From Paenisporosarcina quisquiliarum_A (GTDB lineage Bacteria > Bacillota > Bacilli > Bacillales_A > Planococcaceae): 64,000 nucleotides of DNA. A program made the position numbers and the translations under genes. The notes beneath the pieces are model-generated. The model searched no databases. It saw only the letters and a program-made list of their open reading frames with translations, and was not told the DNA's origin. The DNA lies in NCBI RefSeq assembly GCF_043641925.1, contig NZ_JBHZRU010000004.1:142612-206611 (forward strand), in the 5' to 3' direction. Within the stretch, counting starts at the first letter, position 1; each line of letters starts with the position of its first letter. Shown here piece by piece: positions 7,326 through 14,720 of this stretch.

Positions 7326-8444
7326 ATGAGATTAACTGAATGGACAATGGAAGAGCAAGAACAGCTCATTCATTTTATGACGACAAATAATTGGCCGTTT
7401 CATGGCAATTCAAATCCAGCTAGAGAAATCATCGAAAAAACAATAGAAGAAGGCGGATACGAATCCGATGAAGTGAAAACGTTTTGGGTGGAAAATGAAG
7501 ACCAGGTTAAAGTGGGGATCGTCAAAGTGTTTGATTTGCAGGATGAAATCCCAGTTTTCGATTTACGCATAGCTGAAAGCCATCGAGGTCATGGGTATGG
7601 TCCAGCTGCTCTAAGAAAAGTAGCTGATTATGTATTTAGTCTACCCGAAGAAAAAATTCGAGTAGAAGGACATACACGCCAAGATAATTTCGCGATGAGA
7701 AAAACATTTGAACGAGTTGGGTTTGTAAAAGAAGGTCATCTTCGTAAAGCCTGGTTTTCTCCAAAAGAAAAATCGTATTACGATGCAATCACATATGGAA
7801 TGACGAGAGAAGATTATTTGCAAGGTACGACAACGCCTGTACATTGGGATGACTCGCAGACAGCGGTGGAAACGGATACGCAAGTGCATCCAGCGATGAG
7901 AAATTTTCCGGATGCGTTTGAATCAGAACGCTTGTTAATAAGGGCTCCTAAATTAGAAGATGCTGAACATATTTTGGAAAGCATCAAAATGTCTCACAAA
8001 GCATTAAAAGCTTGGATGCCATGGGCTCAAAAAATACAATCGCTCGAAGAAACAACGGAAAACGTTCGATTAGCTATGGCTGATTTTATTACGCGAAAAG
8101 ATTTGCGTTTGCATCTGTTTTTAAAAGAGACGGGCGAATTTATTGGATGCAGTGGGTATCATCGTATAAACTGGAAGATTCCTAAAGTTGAAATTGGCTA
8201 CTGGCTAGATAGTCGATTTGAAGGTAAGGGATATATGACAGAGGCAGCTGAACGATTAACTGAATTTGCTTTTGAAGATCTTGGAGTTAGGCGAGTGGAG
8301 ATTAGATGTGATACCGATAATGTTCGAAGTCGCGCTGTTGCAGAGCGATTAAAATTCCCATTAGAAGGTATTTTAATCAAAGAAGGTCTATCAGCAGACG
8401 GGAAGTTGGTTCGAGATACATGTGTGTATGCAAAAACTAAATAA
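7326..8444 (+). CDS. Tandem-domain GNAT acetyltransferase
   Basis: 372 residues containing two complete GNAT folds. The first half (about 1-165) has an acetyl-CoA loop in ESHRGHGYGPAALRKV; the second (about 195-372) begins SERLLIRAPKLEDAEHI and resembles RimJ/RimL-type N-acetyltransferases, with RFEGKGYMTEAAERL as its loop. GGAGG lies 6 nt upstream of the ATG. It is 21 bp after cadA and may be read through from it. The substrates of the two halves are unknown; a fusion of two once-separate genes is the simplest view. Confidence 0.85.
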   Translation: MRLTEWTMEEQEQLIHFMTTNNWPFHGNSNPAREIIEKTIEEGGYESDEVKTFWVENEDQVKVGIVKVFDLQDEIPVFDLRIAESHRGHGYGPAALRKVADYVFSLPEEKIRVEGHTRQDNFAMRKTFERVGFVKEGHLRKAWFSPKEKSYYDAITYGMTREDYLQGTTTPVHWDDSQTAVETDTQVHPAMRNFPDAFESERLLIRAPKLEDAEHILESIKMSHKALKAWMPWAQKIQSLEETTENVRLAMADFITRKDLRLHLFLKETGEFIGCSGYHRINWKIPKVEIGYWLDSRFEGKGYMTEAAERLTEFAFEDLGVRRVEIRCDTDNVRSRAVAERLKFPLEGILIKEGLSADGKLVRDTCVYAKTK

Positions 8445-8448
8445 TATA

Positions 8449-8489
8449 AAAATCCACTTGTCCCATATCGGATAAGTGGAATTGATTTT
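8449..8489 (+). terminator. Terminator after tandem GNAT gene
   Basis: Hairpin AATCCACTTGTCC / GGATAAGTGGAATT followed by a T-rich stretch. Confidence 0.75.
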
Positions 8490-8528
8490 AAAATTCATGA
8501 ACTGCGTGTATACTTTTAAATCCGTACA

Positions 8529-8564
8529 AAAAGGGATGCCCGCATGATACGGACATCCCTTTTG
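8529..8564 (-). terminator. Terminator of the 51-aa membrane protein gene
   Basis: AAAAGGGATG and CATCCCTTTT arms around CCCGCATGATACGGA; on the minus strand it lies just after the stop at 8565 and ends in a T run. Confidence 0.78.
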
Positions 8565-8720
8565 TTACAGTTTTCGTTTTCCAGTCACTAATTGGAAAAT
8601 TAAAATGACACCTGCAATTAATAGTAATAAGTGAATTAAACCGCCGCCGATTTTAAGTACAAGTCCTAATAACCAAATAATAAGTAATACGACGATAATC
8701 ATCCATAGCATTCTACCCAT
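8565..8720 (-). CDS. Lmo0937-family small membrane protein (51 aa)
   Basis: Short gene found by reading the minus strand. It begins MGRMLWMIIVVLLIIW, continues GLVLKIGGGLIHLLLL and ends in TGKRKL: two hydrophobic spans separated by a KIGGG turn, with a basic tail. This matches the conserved Lmo0937-type proteins of Firmicutes, about 50 residues long and of unknown function. GAGGGTGA lies 6-7 nt upstream of the ATG. A near-perfect sigma-B promoter lies 43 bp upstream, in line with the known sigma-B control of lmo0937 in Listeria. Confidence 0.85.
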   Translation of the reverse strand: MGRMLWMIIVVLLIIWLLGLVLKIGGGLIHLLLLIAGVILIFQLVTGKRKL

Positions 8721-8762
8721 TCTGATTCACCCTCTCTGCGTTTAGGCTTTGATAATTAAAAG

Positions 8763-8788
8763 TTACCCTTGATTTATAAACGCTAAAC
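8763..8788 (-). promoter_or_regulatory. Sigma-B promoter for the Lmo0937-like gene
   Basis: Minus strand GTTTAG (8783-8788), 14 nt, GGGTAA (8763-8768): spacing and both boxes fit the sigma-B consensus. Confidence 0.72.
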
Positions 8789-8838
8789 CAAAATACAAAA
8801 ATAATCATGAAAAGGAGTGAATTCATCTGAAAAAACCA

Positions 8839-9120
8839 ATGTTAACAAATGTCATGGAAGAGATTATTAGTGGACTCGTGGCTGTTTTATTGAGAGGGTC
8901 TGAATATCAGACTTTCTGCAAATGCTCGAAATGTGAAATGGATATCGTTGCCCTCAGCTTAAATTCTGTACCAAGTCAGTACGTTACATCTGACTTTGGG
9001 AGAGAAGCAGCTTTCAACCAATTAAATTCACCTGAAAATTTAGAATGGATTAATAAACGAATCATACATGCCATTCATGTCGTTGGAAAATACCCAAAAC
9101 ATCCTCCGCTAGAAAAGTAA
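8839..9120 (+). CDS. comFB: ComFB-like late competence protein
   Basis: About 93 residues with MEEIISGLVAVLL near the start, a CKCSKC cluster likely to bind zinc, and a helical C-terminus (WINKRIIHAIHVVGKYP), matching the small ComFB family linked to the comF competence locus and to cyclic-di-nucleotide binding in some bacteria. The ATG at 8839 is 21 nt from the AAAGGAG site, which is too far; the in-frame CTG at 8827 has 9-nt spacing and would add four residues (MKKP). It stands alone, away from comFA/comFC. Confidence 0.75.
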   Translation: MLTNVMEEIISGLVAVLLRGSEYQTFCKCSKCEMDIVALSLNSVPSQYVTSDFGREAAFNQLNSPENLEWINKRIIHAIHVVGKYPKHPPLEK

Positions 9121-9194
9121 CCTATCCCATTCGTTGAGAAGAATTCTTGTCTATAGTACACTTATATAAGCTATGGAAAGAGAGGATTCGTGTA

Positions 9195-9617
9195 ATGCCG
9201 ACACCCAGTATGGAAGATCATATCGAACAAATATATATGTTAATTGAACAAAAAGGATATGCGCGTGTTTCGGATATTGCTGAATCTCTTTCAGTTCTTC
9301 CTTCTTCCGTTACAAAAATGGTGCAAAAACTTGATAAAGATGGATATCTTGTTTATGAAAGATATCGTGGACTAATGCTTACGCCTAAAGGCTTAAAGCT
9401 TGGGAAACGTCTTGTGAAACGTCACGACTTGCTGGAACAATTTTTGCGATTAATCGGAGTACAAGAAGATTTAATATACGACGATGTAGAAGGGATCGAA
9501 CATCATTTGAGTTGGAATTCGATTGACCGAATTGCAGATTTAATTCAAGTGATGGAAGAAAACCCTCAATTTATTCAAAAGCTTGAAGAACTGAAAGAAA
9601 GTCAGCAATCTGACTAA
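9195..9617 (+). CDS. mntR: Manganese-dependent repressor MntR (DtxR family)
   Basis: 140-residue iron-dependent-repressor-type winged helix protein that represses Mn(II) uptake genes when it binds Mn(II). The ATG at 9195 (MPTPSMEDHIEQIY) gives the standard start; AGAGAGGA lies upstream. The Mn-ligand positions Asp8 and Glu11 are present near the N-terminus, and DDVEGIEHHLSW carries the Glu/Glu/His cluster. SDIAESLSVLPSSVTKMVQKL is the HTH. No manganese transporter is adjacent. cvfB follows after 23 bp. Confidence 0.95.
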   Translation: MPTPSMEDHIEQIYMLIEQKGYARVSDIAESLSVLPSSVTKMVQKLDKDGYLVYERYRGLMLTPKGLKLGKRLVKRHDLLEQFLRLIGVQEDLIYDDVEGIEHHLSWNSIDRIADLIQVMEENPQFIQKLEELKESQQSD

Positions 9618-9640
9618 CAGGATTGAAAGGAGTGCGTTGA

Positions 9641-10507
9641 ATGAGTGAATTAGTTTCTGGTGATATCGTTGAACTTCAAGTTAAGAAGAAGGACGAGTCT
9701 AAATGGATTTTGTCTAATGGTGAAATTGAAATTCCTATTAATAGTTCGGAGGCTCCTGAAGAAGTACAAGAAGGCGACACGATCAAAGTATTTTTATTCA
9801 TGGATCGTCGTGGCAACCTAAGTGCTACTGCAACATTGCCACAAATTACGAAAGATACATTTGGTTGGGCTCGTGTTATTAAAACGGATGACCGCGATGG
9901 AGTTTCTGTTGATATAGGAAGTTCTCGGGAAGTTATGGTAAAAGGAACCGATTTGCCTCTTATTAAATCTTTGTGGCCAAAAATTGGTGACCATCTGTAC
10001 ATGTCATTACGTACAGATTACAAAGGGAATTTGTTTGGTCGATTAGCAACTGAAGACAAAGTGGCAGAGTCGTTCGTAGAAGCACCAACATCTGTTTTCA
10101 ATGAAAACTTGAAAGCTCGTGCTTATCGATTATTACCAGTCGGATCATTCTTTATTTCCACACCACAAGGTTACCGAGTTTTTGTTCATCATACGGAACA
10201 ATTGGCAGAACCGCGTTTAGGGGAAGAAGTTGAAGTACGCATAATTGGTGTAAAAGAAGATGGTTCGTTAAATGGCTCCATGTTGCCACGTAAGCAAGAA
10301 CGTTTAGGTGATGATGCAGAAACTGTTTATCGCTACATACAACAAGCGGGCGGGAAAATGCCGTTTACAGACAAGTCATCTCCAGATGAAATTTTTGAGA
10401 TGTTCAATTTAAGTAAAGCAGCTTTCAAGCGTGCTTTAGGTAAGTTAATGAAAGAAGGAAAAGTCGAGCAAAAAGACGGCTGGACCATTGTGAAATCTGT
10501 CATTTAG
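9641..10507 (+). CDS. cvfB: S1-like RNA-binding protein CvfB/YitL
   Basis: 288 residues with tandem S1-like OB folds followed by a C-terminal winged-helix segment (SPDEIFEMFNLSKAAFKRALGKLMKEGKV). CvfB proteins bind RNA and affect virulence factor and protease expression in staphylococci. Motifs include VKKKDESKWILSNGEIEIPI at the start and KGNLFGRLATEDKV. AAAGGAG precedes the ATG. It lies close behind mntR and probably shares its transcript; a hairpin terminator follows. Confidence 0.93.
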   Translation: MSELVSGDIVELQVKKKDESKWILSNGEIEIPINSSEAPEEVQEGDTIKVFLFMDRRGNLSATATLPQITKDTFGWARVIKTDDRDGVSVDIGSSREVMVKGTDLPLIKSLWPKIGDHLYMSLRTDYKGNLFGRLATEDKVAESFVEAPTSVFNENLKARAYRLLPVGSFFISTPQGYRVFVHHTEQLAEPRLGEEVEVRIIGVKEDGSLNGSMLPRKQERLGDDAETVYRYIQQAGGKMPFTDKSSPDEIFEMFNLSKAAFKRALGKLMKEGKVEQKDGWTIVKSVI

Positions 10508-10529
10508 GTTTATAAAAAGAATACTTAGG

Positions 10530-10582
10530 GCACAAAAAGAGAAAGAGGGTTTTTCCTCCTTGAAACTTTTTGTGCTTTTTTT
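10530..10582 (+). terminator. Terminator after cvfB
   Basis: GCACAAAAAG...CTTTTTGTGC stem with a nested AGAGGG/CCTCCT helix, followed by TTTTTTT. Confidence 0.82.
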
Positions 10583-10666
10583 CGTAATTATACATAGGGT
10601 AATAAATATGTAAGTAGATACTACCCGAGGATTAAATAGATTTTTAAGATTGGAAGGAGAAAATAT

Positions 10667-11581
10667 ATGAAAAAAATAGGGTTTAAATTAGCTTCGATCT
10701 TTTTAGCGAGTTTATTAGTACTACCTACTGGAGCGATGGCAAGTACAGGTTCGTCATCTAACGGAGAAGGCATTAATGAAAAATTCGGTATGCCAATCGT
10801 GGTCTATGGTGCAGACTTGACAGAATCTGAAAAGGCGAGCGTAAAAGAAAGTCTTAGCGTAGCAGATGAAGCTGAAGTTGAAGAAATCACGGTTGATGGT
10901 GACGATTTAGTCACTTACATTAAAGATGGAGATGCTTCAGCAAGAATGTTCTCCTCCGCAAAAATTACCCGTCAAGATAAAGGCAAAGGCTTAGTTATCG
11001 ATATCGTAACAGAAGAAAATATCACACAAGTAACAGCTGAAATGTATGCAAATGCCATGCTAACAGCTGGTATCGAAGATGCAACAGTTGAAGTCGCTGC
11101 TCCGAAAAAAGTAACGGGTCACTCGGCACTCGTTGGGATCTACAAAGCGTATGAAGTTAGTGGTGAAAAACTCGATACAGAACGTACAGATGTAGCCAAT
11201 GAAGAACTTTCAGTCGCAACCATTCTTTCCAATGAATCGGGTGTGGATGAAGAAAAAGTAAGTGAGTTATTAACAGCAATTAAAAAAGACATTGCTGAAT
11301 TAAATCCAGCTTCTAAAGAAGAAGTAGAAAAAATTGTACAAGATCAATTAACAAAACTTCAAATTGAACTAAGCCCAGAAGATCGACAACTTCTTGTTGA
11401 TCTAATGGACCGCATTCGACAATTAGATATCGACTTCAGTCAATGGTCAACGCAACTAGATGACTTAAGTAAAACAATTGAAGACAAATTAGGGAATATC
11501 GTTGATAACGAAGGTTTTTGGCAAGGTGTAAAAAACTTTTTTAACAACTTAATCGATTCAATCCGCGGATTGTTTAACTAA
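10667..11581 (+). CDS. Secreted DUF1002 (YpuA-like) protein
   Basis: 304 residues with a clear signal peptide (MKKIGFKLASIFLASLLVLP, cleavage near AMA-ST). The body matches DUF1002, which includes B. subtilis YpuA: GADLTESEKASVKESLSV, a conserved DITEENI-like strand and the GHSALVGIYKAYE segment, followed by a helical C-terminus (residues about 200-300, ending FFNNLIDSIRGLF). Extracellular or wall-associated; biochemical role unknown. GGAGA lies upstream of the ATG, and a hairpin terminator follows. Confidence 0.88.
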   Translation: MKKIGFKLASIFLASLLVLPTGAMASTGSSSNGEGINEKFGMPIVVYGADLTESEKASVKESLSVADEAEVEEITVDGDDLVTYIKDGDASARMFSSAKITRQDKGKGLVIDIVTEENITQVTAEMYANAMLTAGIEDATVEVAAPKKVTGHSALVGIYKAYEVSGEKLDTERTDVANEELSVATILSNESGVDEEKVSELLTAIKKDIAELNPASKEEVEKIVQDQLTKLQIELSPEDRQLLVDLMDRIRQLDIDFSQWSTQLDDLSKTIEDKLGNIVDNEGFWQGVKNFFNNLIDSIRGLFN

Positions 11582-11589
11582 TAATGTGA

Positions 11590-11617
11590 AAGCCTCCTAT
11601 TTGGGAGGCTTTTTGTT
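11590..11617 (+). terminator. Terminator after the DUF1002 gene
   Basis: AGCCTCC/GGGAGGCT stem with TTTTTG tail. Confidence 0.88.
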
Positions 11618-11637
11618 TTGTAGACAAATAAAAATGG

Positions 11638-11758
11638 TGATTTCCATTGCGACGGACGCTTTCTGCGAGCACTTCCTCAGCCGCTTCCCTCGCGATGCTC
11701 AGTCCAGGGTCTTCATATAGTGCTTATCTCGCTAGAGTCGCCTTTTCCATTCCAATCC
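11638..11758 (-). repeat. Family R imperfect repeat, copy 1
   Basis: About 120-bp element read as GGCGACTC...GGACTGAG...AGCGTCC...GGAAATC on the minus strand. It shares CAGTCCAGGGTC and the GATTTCCATTG end with copies near 31.6 and 47.9 kb. Elements of this type (GGCGACTCC...GGAAAGCGTCC...GGAAATC) are common between genes in Bacillaceae. No transposase. Confidence 0.8.
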
Positions 11759-11779
11759 GTAACCTACTAAAGATATCAC

Positions 11780-12361
11780 CAAGTCAACTAGGTTATGAGA
11801 CGTGTTTGATTGATAAAAGGTTGAATTTGATTGATAAATCGTCAGTTTGATTGATAAATGTCTAATTTGATTGATAAACCCTTCATTTTGATTGATAAAT
11901 GTTCAAAGGCAAAACAACCCTATAAAATCTGTCCCATTAACCAAGTACACTCCTCATTGAAACTCGCTTCTTGCAACAGAAGCGAAGCGAAAACCAAAAC
12001 CATTTAAATGGCAGCCATTCCGCTGGCTGCTCCATGTCTCTTTGCTGTTGGCGAGTGTAAGTCGGTTCACCTAGTCAACTAGGTTGTGAGACGTGTTTGA
12101 TTGATAAAAGGTTGAGTTTGATTGATAAATCGTCAGTTTGATTGATAAATGTTTAATTTGATTGATAAACCCTTCATTTTGATTGATAAATGTTCAAAAG
12201 CAAATCAATCCTATAAAATCCGTCTCATTAACCAAGTGCTCTCCTCATTGAAACCCGATTCTTTCAACAGAAGCGAAGCGAAAACCAAAACCATTTAAAT
12301 GGGAGCCATTTCGCTGGGCGCTCCATGTCTCTTAGATGTTGACGAGTTTAGATGGTGTGGA
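11780..12361. repeat. 291-bp tandem duplication with two TTGATTGATAAA phased arrays
   Basis: Two consecutive copies (about 11780-12070 and 12071-12361) are similar over their length with an offset of 291 bp. Each holds five TTGATTGATAAA cores, at 11806, 11827, 11847, 11867, 11888 and at 12097, 12118, 12138, 12158, 12179; both copies have the same 21-20-20-21 spacing. Each copy then carries GAAGCGAAGCGAAAACC and CCATTTAAATGG. No convincing gene was seen in this stretch. Confidence 0.88.
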
Positions 12362-12509
12362 TTACTTAGTTTAATAGGCTGTGAAACCGGTTTGATTTCC
12401 ATTTTCATGGATAATCCATTTGTAGTTAACCAAAACTAATATATACTATCTCAAACCGAGTTGAAGAAATTGTAAAATGTTAGGACTCATGATAAACTTT
12501 AAAAAACAT

Positions 12510-12527
12510 TATCTCGAATTCGAGATA
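12510..12527. promoter_or_regulatory. MhqR-type operator
   Basis: Perfect 18-bp palindrome TATCTCGAATTCGAGATA, 24 bp before the dioxygenase start. It agrees with the operator described for the quinone-sensing MarR repressor MhqR of B. subtilis, whose targets include ring-cleaving dioxygenases of exactly this type. No mhqR gene lies in the window. Confidence 0.82.
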
Positions 12528-12550
12528 TATTATGTAACGGAGGTTTTAGT

Positions 12551-13519
12551 ATGAAATTAGCAGGCATTCATCATGTTTCTGCACTGACAGCAAATGCAGA
12601 AAGAAACCATGATTTCTTTACACGGATTTTAGGCATGCGATTAGTGAAAAAAAGTGTCAATCAAGATAATCCATCTTCTTATCATTTGTTTTATGCAGAT
12701 GCAGTTGGAACACCGGGAACGGATATGACGTATTTTGATATTCCGAATGCAGCAAAAACAACACCGGGTGTTTCAAGTATTAGTAATACTTCCTTTAGAG
12801 TGAAGAGTGAGGAAGCATTACAGTATTGGCAAAAACGATTTACGGAATACCAAGTTCCCTTTGAAGCTATTGTTGATCGATTCGGTAGAAAAACCATGTA
12901 CTTTGAAGACTTCGAAGGATCTCGACTCATGTTAGTCGTAGATGATGGACTGGGTGTACCTTATGGAATACCTTGGGCGGGAGCAGGTGTTCCAGAAGAA
13001 TTTGCTCTAGTTGGTCTTGGTCATGTCACACTTACAGTTCGTCGTGCAGAACAAACGCAATTAGTGTTAACAGAAGTACTCGGATTTAAAAAGGTTGGAT
13101 CTTATGCATCATCAGTAGATGGTATGCCAGATATTACTGTGTTCTCGGTTGGTGAAGGAAGTCCAGCTTCTGAGGTTCATATCGAAGAACGGTCAGATTT
13201 GCCGATGGAAAGACCTGGTCGGGGAAGTGTTCATCACGTAGCGTTTCGAGTTAAAACGATGGAAGAATACGATCAATGGGATGCTTTCTTACGTTCGAAA
13301 GGTTTTATGACGTCAGGAAAAGTGGATCGATACTACTTTAAATCCATCTATTTCCGCGAGCCGAATGGTATCCTCTATGAATTGGCAACGGATGAACCCG
13401 GATTTGCAACCGATGAATCAATGGATGTTTTAGGGGAGAGACTAGCATTGCCACCATTTTTAGAACCACAACGTGATCAAATCGAAGCGAAATTGCGTCC
13501 ACTAACATTAAAAGAATAA
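12551..13519 (+). CDS. VOC-family ring-cleaving dioxygenase (MhqA/E/O type)
   Basis: 322 residues with two vicinal-oxygen-chelate domains: N-terminal GIHHVSALTANAERNHDFF, with the first metal His in this region, and a second domain from about residue 150 (GLGHVTLTVRRAEQTQLVL). Other likely metal-binding segments are GRGSVHHVAF and FREPNGILYELATDEPG. It resembles the B. subtilis MhqA, MhqE and MhqO proteins, thought to open hydroquinone-type rings during quinone/thiol stress. The upstream MhqR palindrome supports this. Which paralogue it corresponds to cannot be decided. Confidence 0.88.
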   Translation: MKLAGIHHVSALTANAERNHDFFTRILGMRLVKKSVNQDNPSSYHLFYADAVGTPGTDMTYFDIPNAAKTTPGVSSISNTSFRVKSEEALQYWQKRFTEYQVPFEAIVDRFGRKTMYFEDFEGSRLMLVVDDGLGVPYGIPWAGAGVPEEFALVGLGHVTLTVRRAEQTQLVLTEVLGFKKVGSYASSVDGMPDITVFSVGEGSPASEVHIEERSDLPMERPGRGSVHHVAFRVKTMEEYDQWDAFLRSKGFMTSGKVDRYYFKSIYFREPNGILYELATDEPGFATDESMDVLGERLALPPFLEPQRDQIEAKLRPLTLKE

Positions 13520-13551
13520 ATTATGCTAGACTGAAAAAAAGGAGTGGTGAA

Positions 13552-13833
13552 ATGGAATTCCAGTTTAAAGAATTAGGTCATGATGCATATGCGTATGTGT
13601 ATGAAAAAGATGGTCAAACTTTAGGGGAAATTACGTGGACATTATTAGGTGATGTAATGGTGATGGATCATACTTTTGTTTCTCCCTCTCTAAGAGGTAA
13701 GGGTGTAGCAAAAGAGTTGCTAGATCAAGCAGCTAAATTTGCTCGTGAAAAGGATTTAAAAATGGAAGCAGTTTGTTCGTATGTTGTCACTGCTTTTGAA
13801 AAGTCTTCTGAATACGAAGACATTAAGGCATAA
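13552..13833 (+). CDS. YjdJ-type small N-acetyltransferase
   Basis: 93-residue minimal GNAT-like protein: a strand-rich N-terminus, MVMDHTFVSPSLRGKGVAKELL (acetyl-CoA loop RGKGVA) and VCSYVVTAFEKSSEY at the C-terminus, the pattern of the YjdJ/Gcn5-related family. AAGGAG precedes the ATG. It is 32 bp after the dioxygenase and probably co-transcribed, ending at the hairpin at 13836. Target unknown. Confidence 0.88.
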   Translation: MEFQFKELGHDAYAYVYEKDGQTLGEITWTLLGDVMVMDHTFVSPSLRGKGVAKELLDQAAKFAREKDLKMEAVCSYVVTAFEKSSEYEDIKA

Positions 13834-13835
13834 TT

Positions 13836-13875
13836 AAAAGGCAATCCGCTAATTATCAGTAGTGGATTGCCTTTT
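13836..13875 (+). terminator. Terminator after the yjdJ-like gene
   Basis: AAAAGGCAATCC / GGATTGCCTTTT stem with T-rich tail. Confidence 0.88.
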
Positions 13876-13908
13876 ATGTATTCTTGTCCATTGTCATATA
13901 GTTACTCC

Positions 13909-14007
13909 TCACATTTGAGTGAATACAAATAAAAATCCTGTTAATACAGAAGCACCTACCATTGTGTACATGAAATCTGCTTGGTTAAATACTAATTTTT
14001 CTTTCAT
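13909..14007 (-). CDS. 32-aa membrane micropeptide under sigma-B promoter
   Basis: Short gene found on the minus strand: MKEKLVFNQADF, then one hydrophobic span (MYTMVGASVLTGFLFVF) and TQM. AAAGGAG lies 10 nt upstream of the ATG at 14007. A sigma-B promoter (14046-14071) would start transcription roughly 30 nt before the start codon. I do not recognise the peptide. The good ribosome site, spacing and promoter argue that it is real, although no family match can be claimed. Confidence 0.7.
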   Translation of the reverse strand: MKEKLVFNQADFMYTMVGASVLTGFLFVFTQM

Positions 14008-14045
14008 TTTTCATCTGCTCCTTTCAAGTTGGTGTTACTAAATAT

Positions 14046-14071
14046 ATACCCACCAATTTATACCTATAAAC
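14046..14071 (-). promoter_or_regulatory. Sigma-B promoter for the micropeptide gene
   Basis: Minus strand GTTTAT (14066-14071), 14 nt, GGGTAT (14046-14051): both boxes and spacing match the consensus. Its -35 box is 2 bp from the -35 box of the divergent promoter. Confidence 0.78.
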
Positions 14072-14073
14072 AT

Positions 14074-14099
14074 GTTTATTCTAAAATTATGTAGGGAAT
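14074..14099 (+). promoter_or_regulatory. Sigma-B promoter for the DUF4064 gene
   Basis: GTTTAT (14074-14079), 14 nt, GGGAAT (14094-14099). Together with the opposing promoter it forms the 14-bp palindrome ATAAACATGTTTAT at 14066-14079. Confidence 0.75.
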
Positions 14100-14171
14100 G
14101 ATGAAAATATGAAACCAATAAACAATTTGTTTCGTATTATTTAAAGTAGATTTAAAGGAGAGGTGAATGAT

Positions 14172-14675
14172 TTGAGCAGAACTGGTGAAGTAGCTTTAGG
14201 TATTATAGGTACTATTTTAAATGTCATTTTATTAATTATCGTAACTCTAGCTGTTTTCAGTGCTAATGCGTTGAACACAACGGAAGTTCAAAACATGATT
14301 GAAACAGAAATCATGGCAGACCCTACGTTGACTCAACAAGAAATGGAATACACGAAGGATATTCTTGCTGGTGGAATGGATGTAGTAGGAGTAGTTGGTT
14401 GGGTATTTGTAGCATTACTATTACTTAGTGTCATTCTAAGCATCATTGCTGTTGTAAAAGTTTCGAAGAATAAGAGTCCAAAAACGGCGGGGATTTTATT
14501 TATCTTTGCTGGATTGTTATCAGGTATTCTTTTATTAGCACCAATTTTATTCTACATTGCAGCGATTATGTGTTTTGTAAGAAAAACACCAGTGCACTAT
14601 GTAGAAGATCCTTATTACCGCACGGAAGCTGAAACAGAAACACACACAACTACAACGCCGCATCAACCGTTGTAA
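14172..14675 (+). CDS. DUF4064 membrane protein
   Basis: About 167 residues: MSRTGEVALGIIGTIL, a first hydrophobic span, an extracytoplasmic-looking loop (TTEVQNMIETEIMADPTLTQ) and two or three further spans, with an acidic/Thr-rich tail. The TTG at 14172 is chosen because GGAGAGG sits about 8 nt before it and the family normally begins MxRTGE; the GTG at 14163 overlaps the ribosome site. DUF4064 proteins are membrane proteins of unknown function. A sigma-B promoter lies 73 bp upstream. Confidence 0.85.
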   Translation: MSRTGEVALGIIGTILNVILLIIVTLAVFSANALNTTEVQNMIETEIMADPTLTQQEMEYTKDILAGGMDVVGVVGWVFVALLLLSVILSIIAVVKVSKNKSPKTAGILFIFAGLLSGILLLAPILFYIAAIMCFVRKTPVHYVEDPYYRTEAETETHTTTTPHQPL

Positions 14676-14682
14676 ATAAAAT

Positions 14683-14720
14683 AAAAACACCTGTCAAATT
14701 AATTTTTGACAGGTGTTTTT
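14683..14720. terminator. Bidirectional terminator
   Basis: AAAAACACCTGTCAAA / TTTGACAGGTGTTTTT stem between two converging genes. Confidence 0.9.

Noticed and set aside
11647..11850. Reading frame of 67 codons
   Set aside because: Lies wholly within a family R repeat and phased array; similar chance frames appear in the copies at 31546 and 47863.
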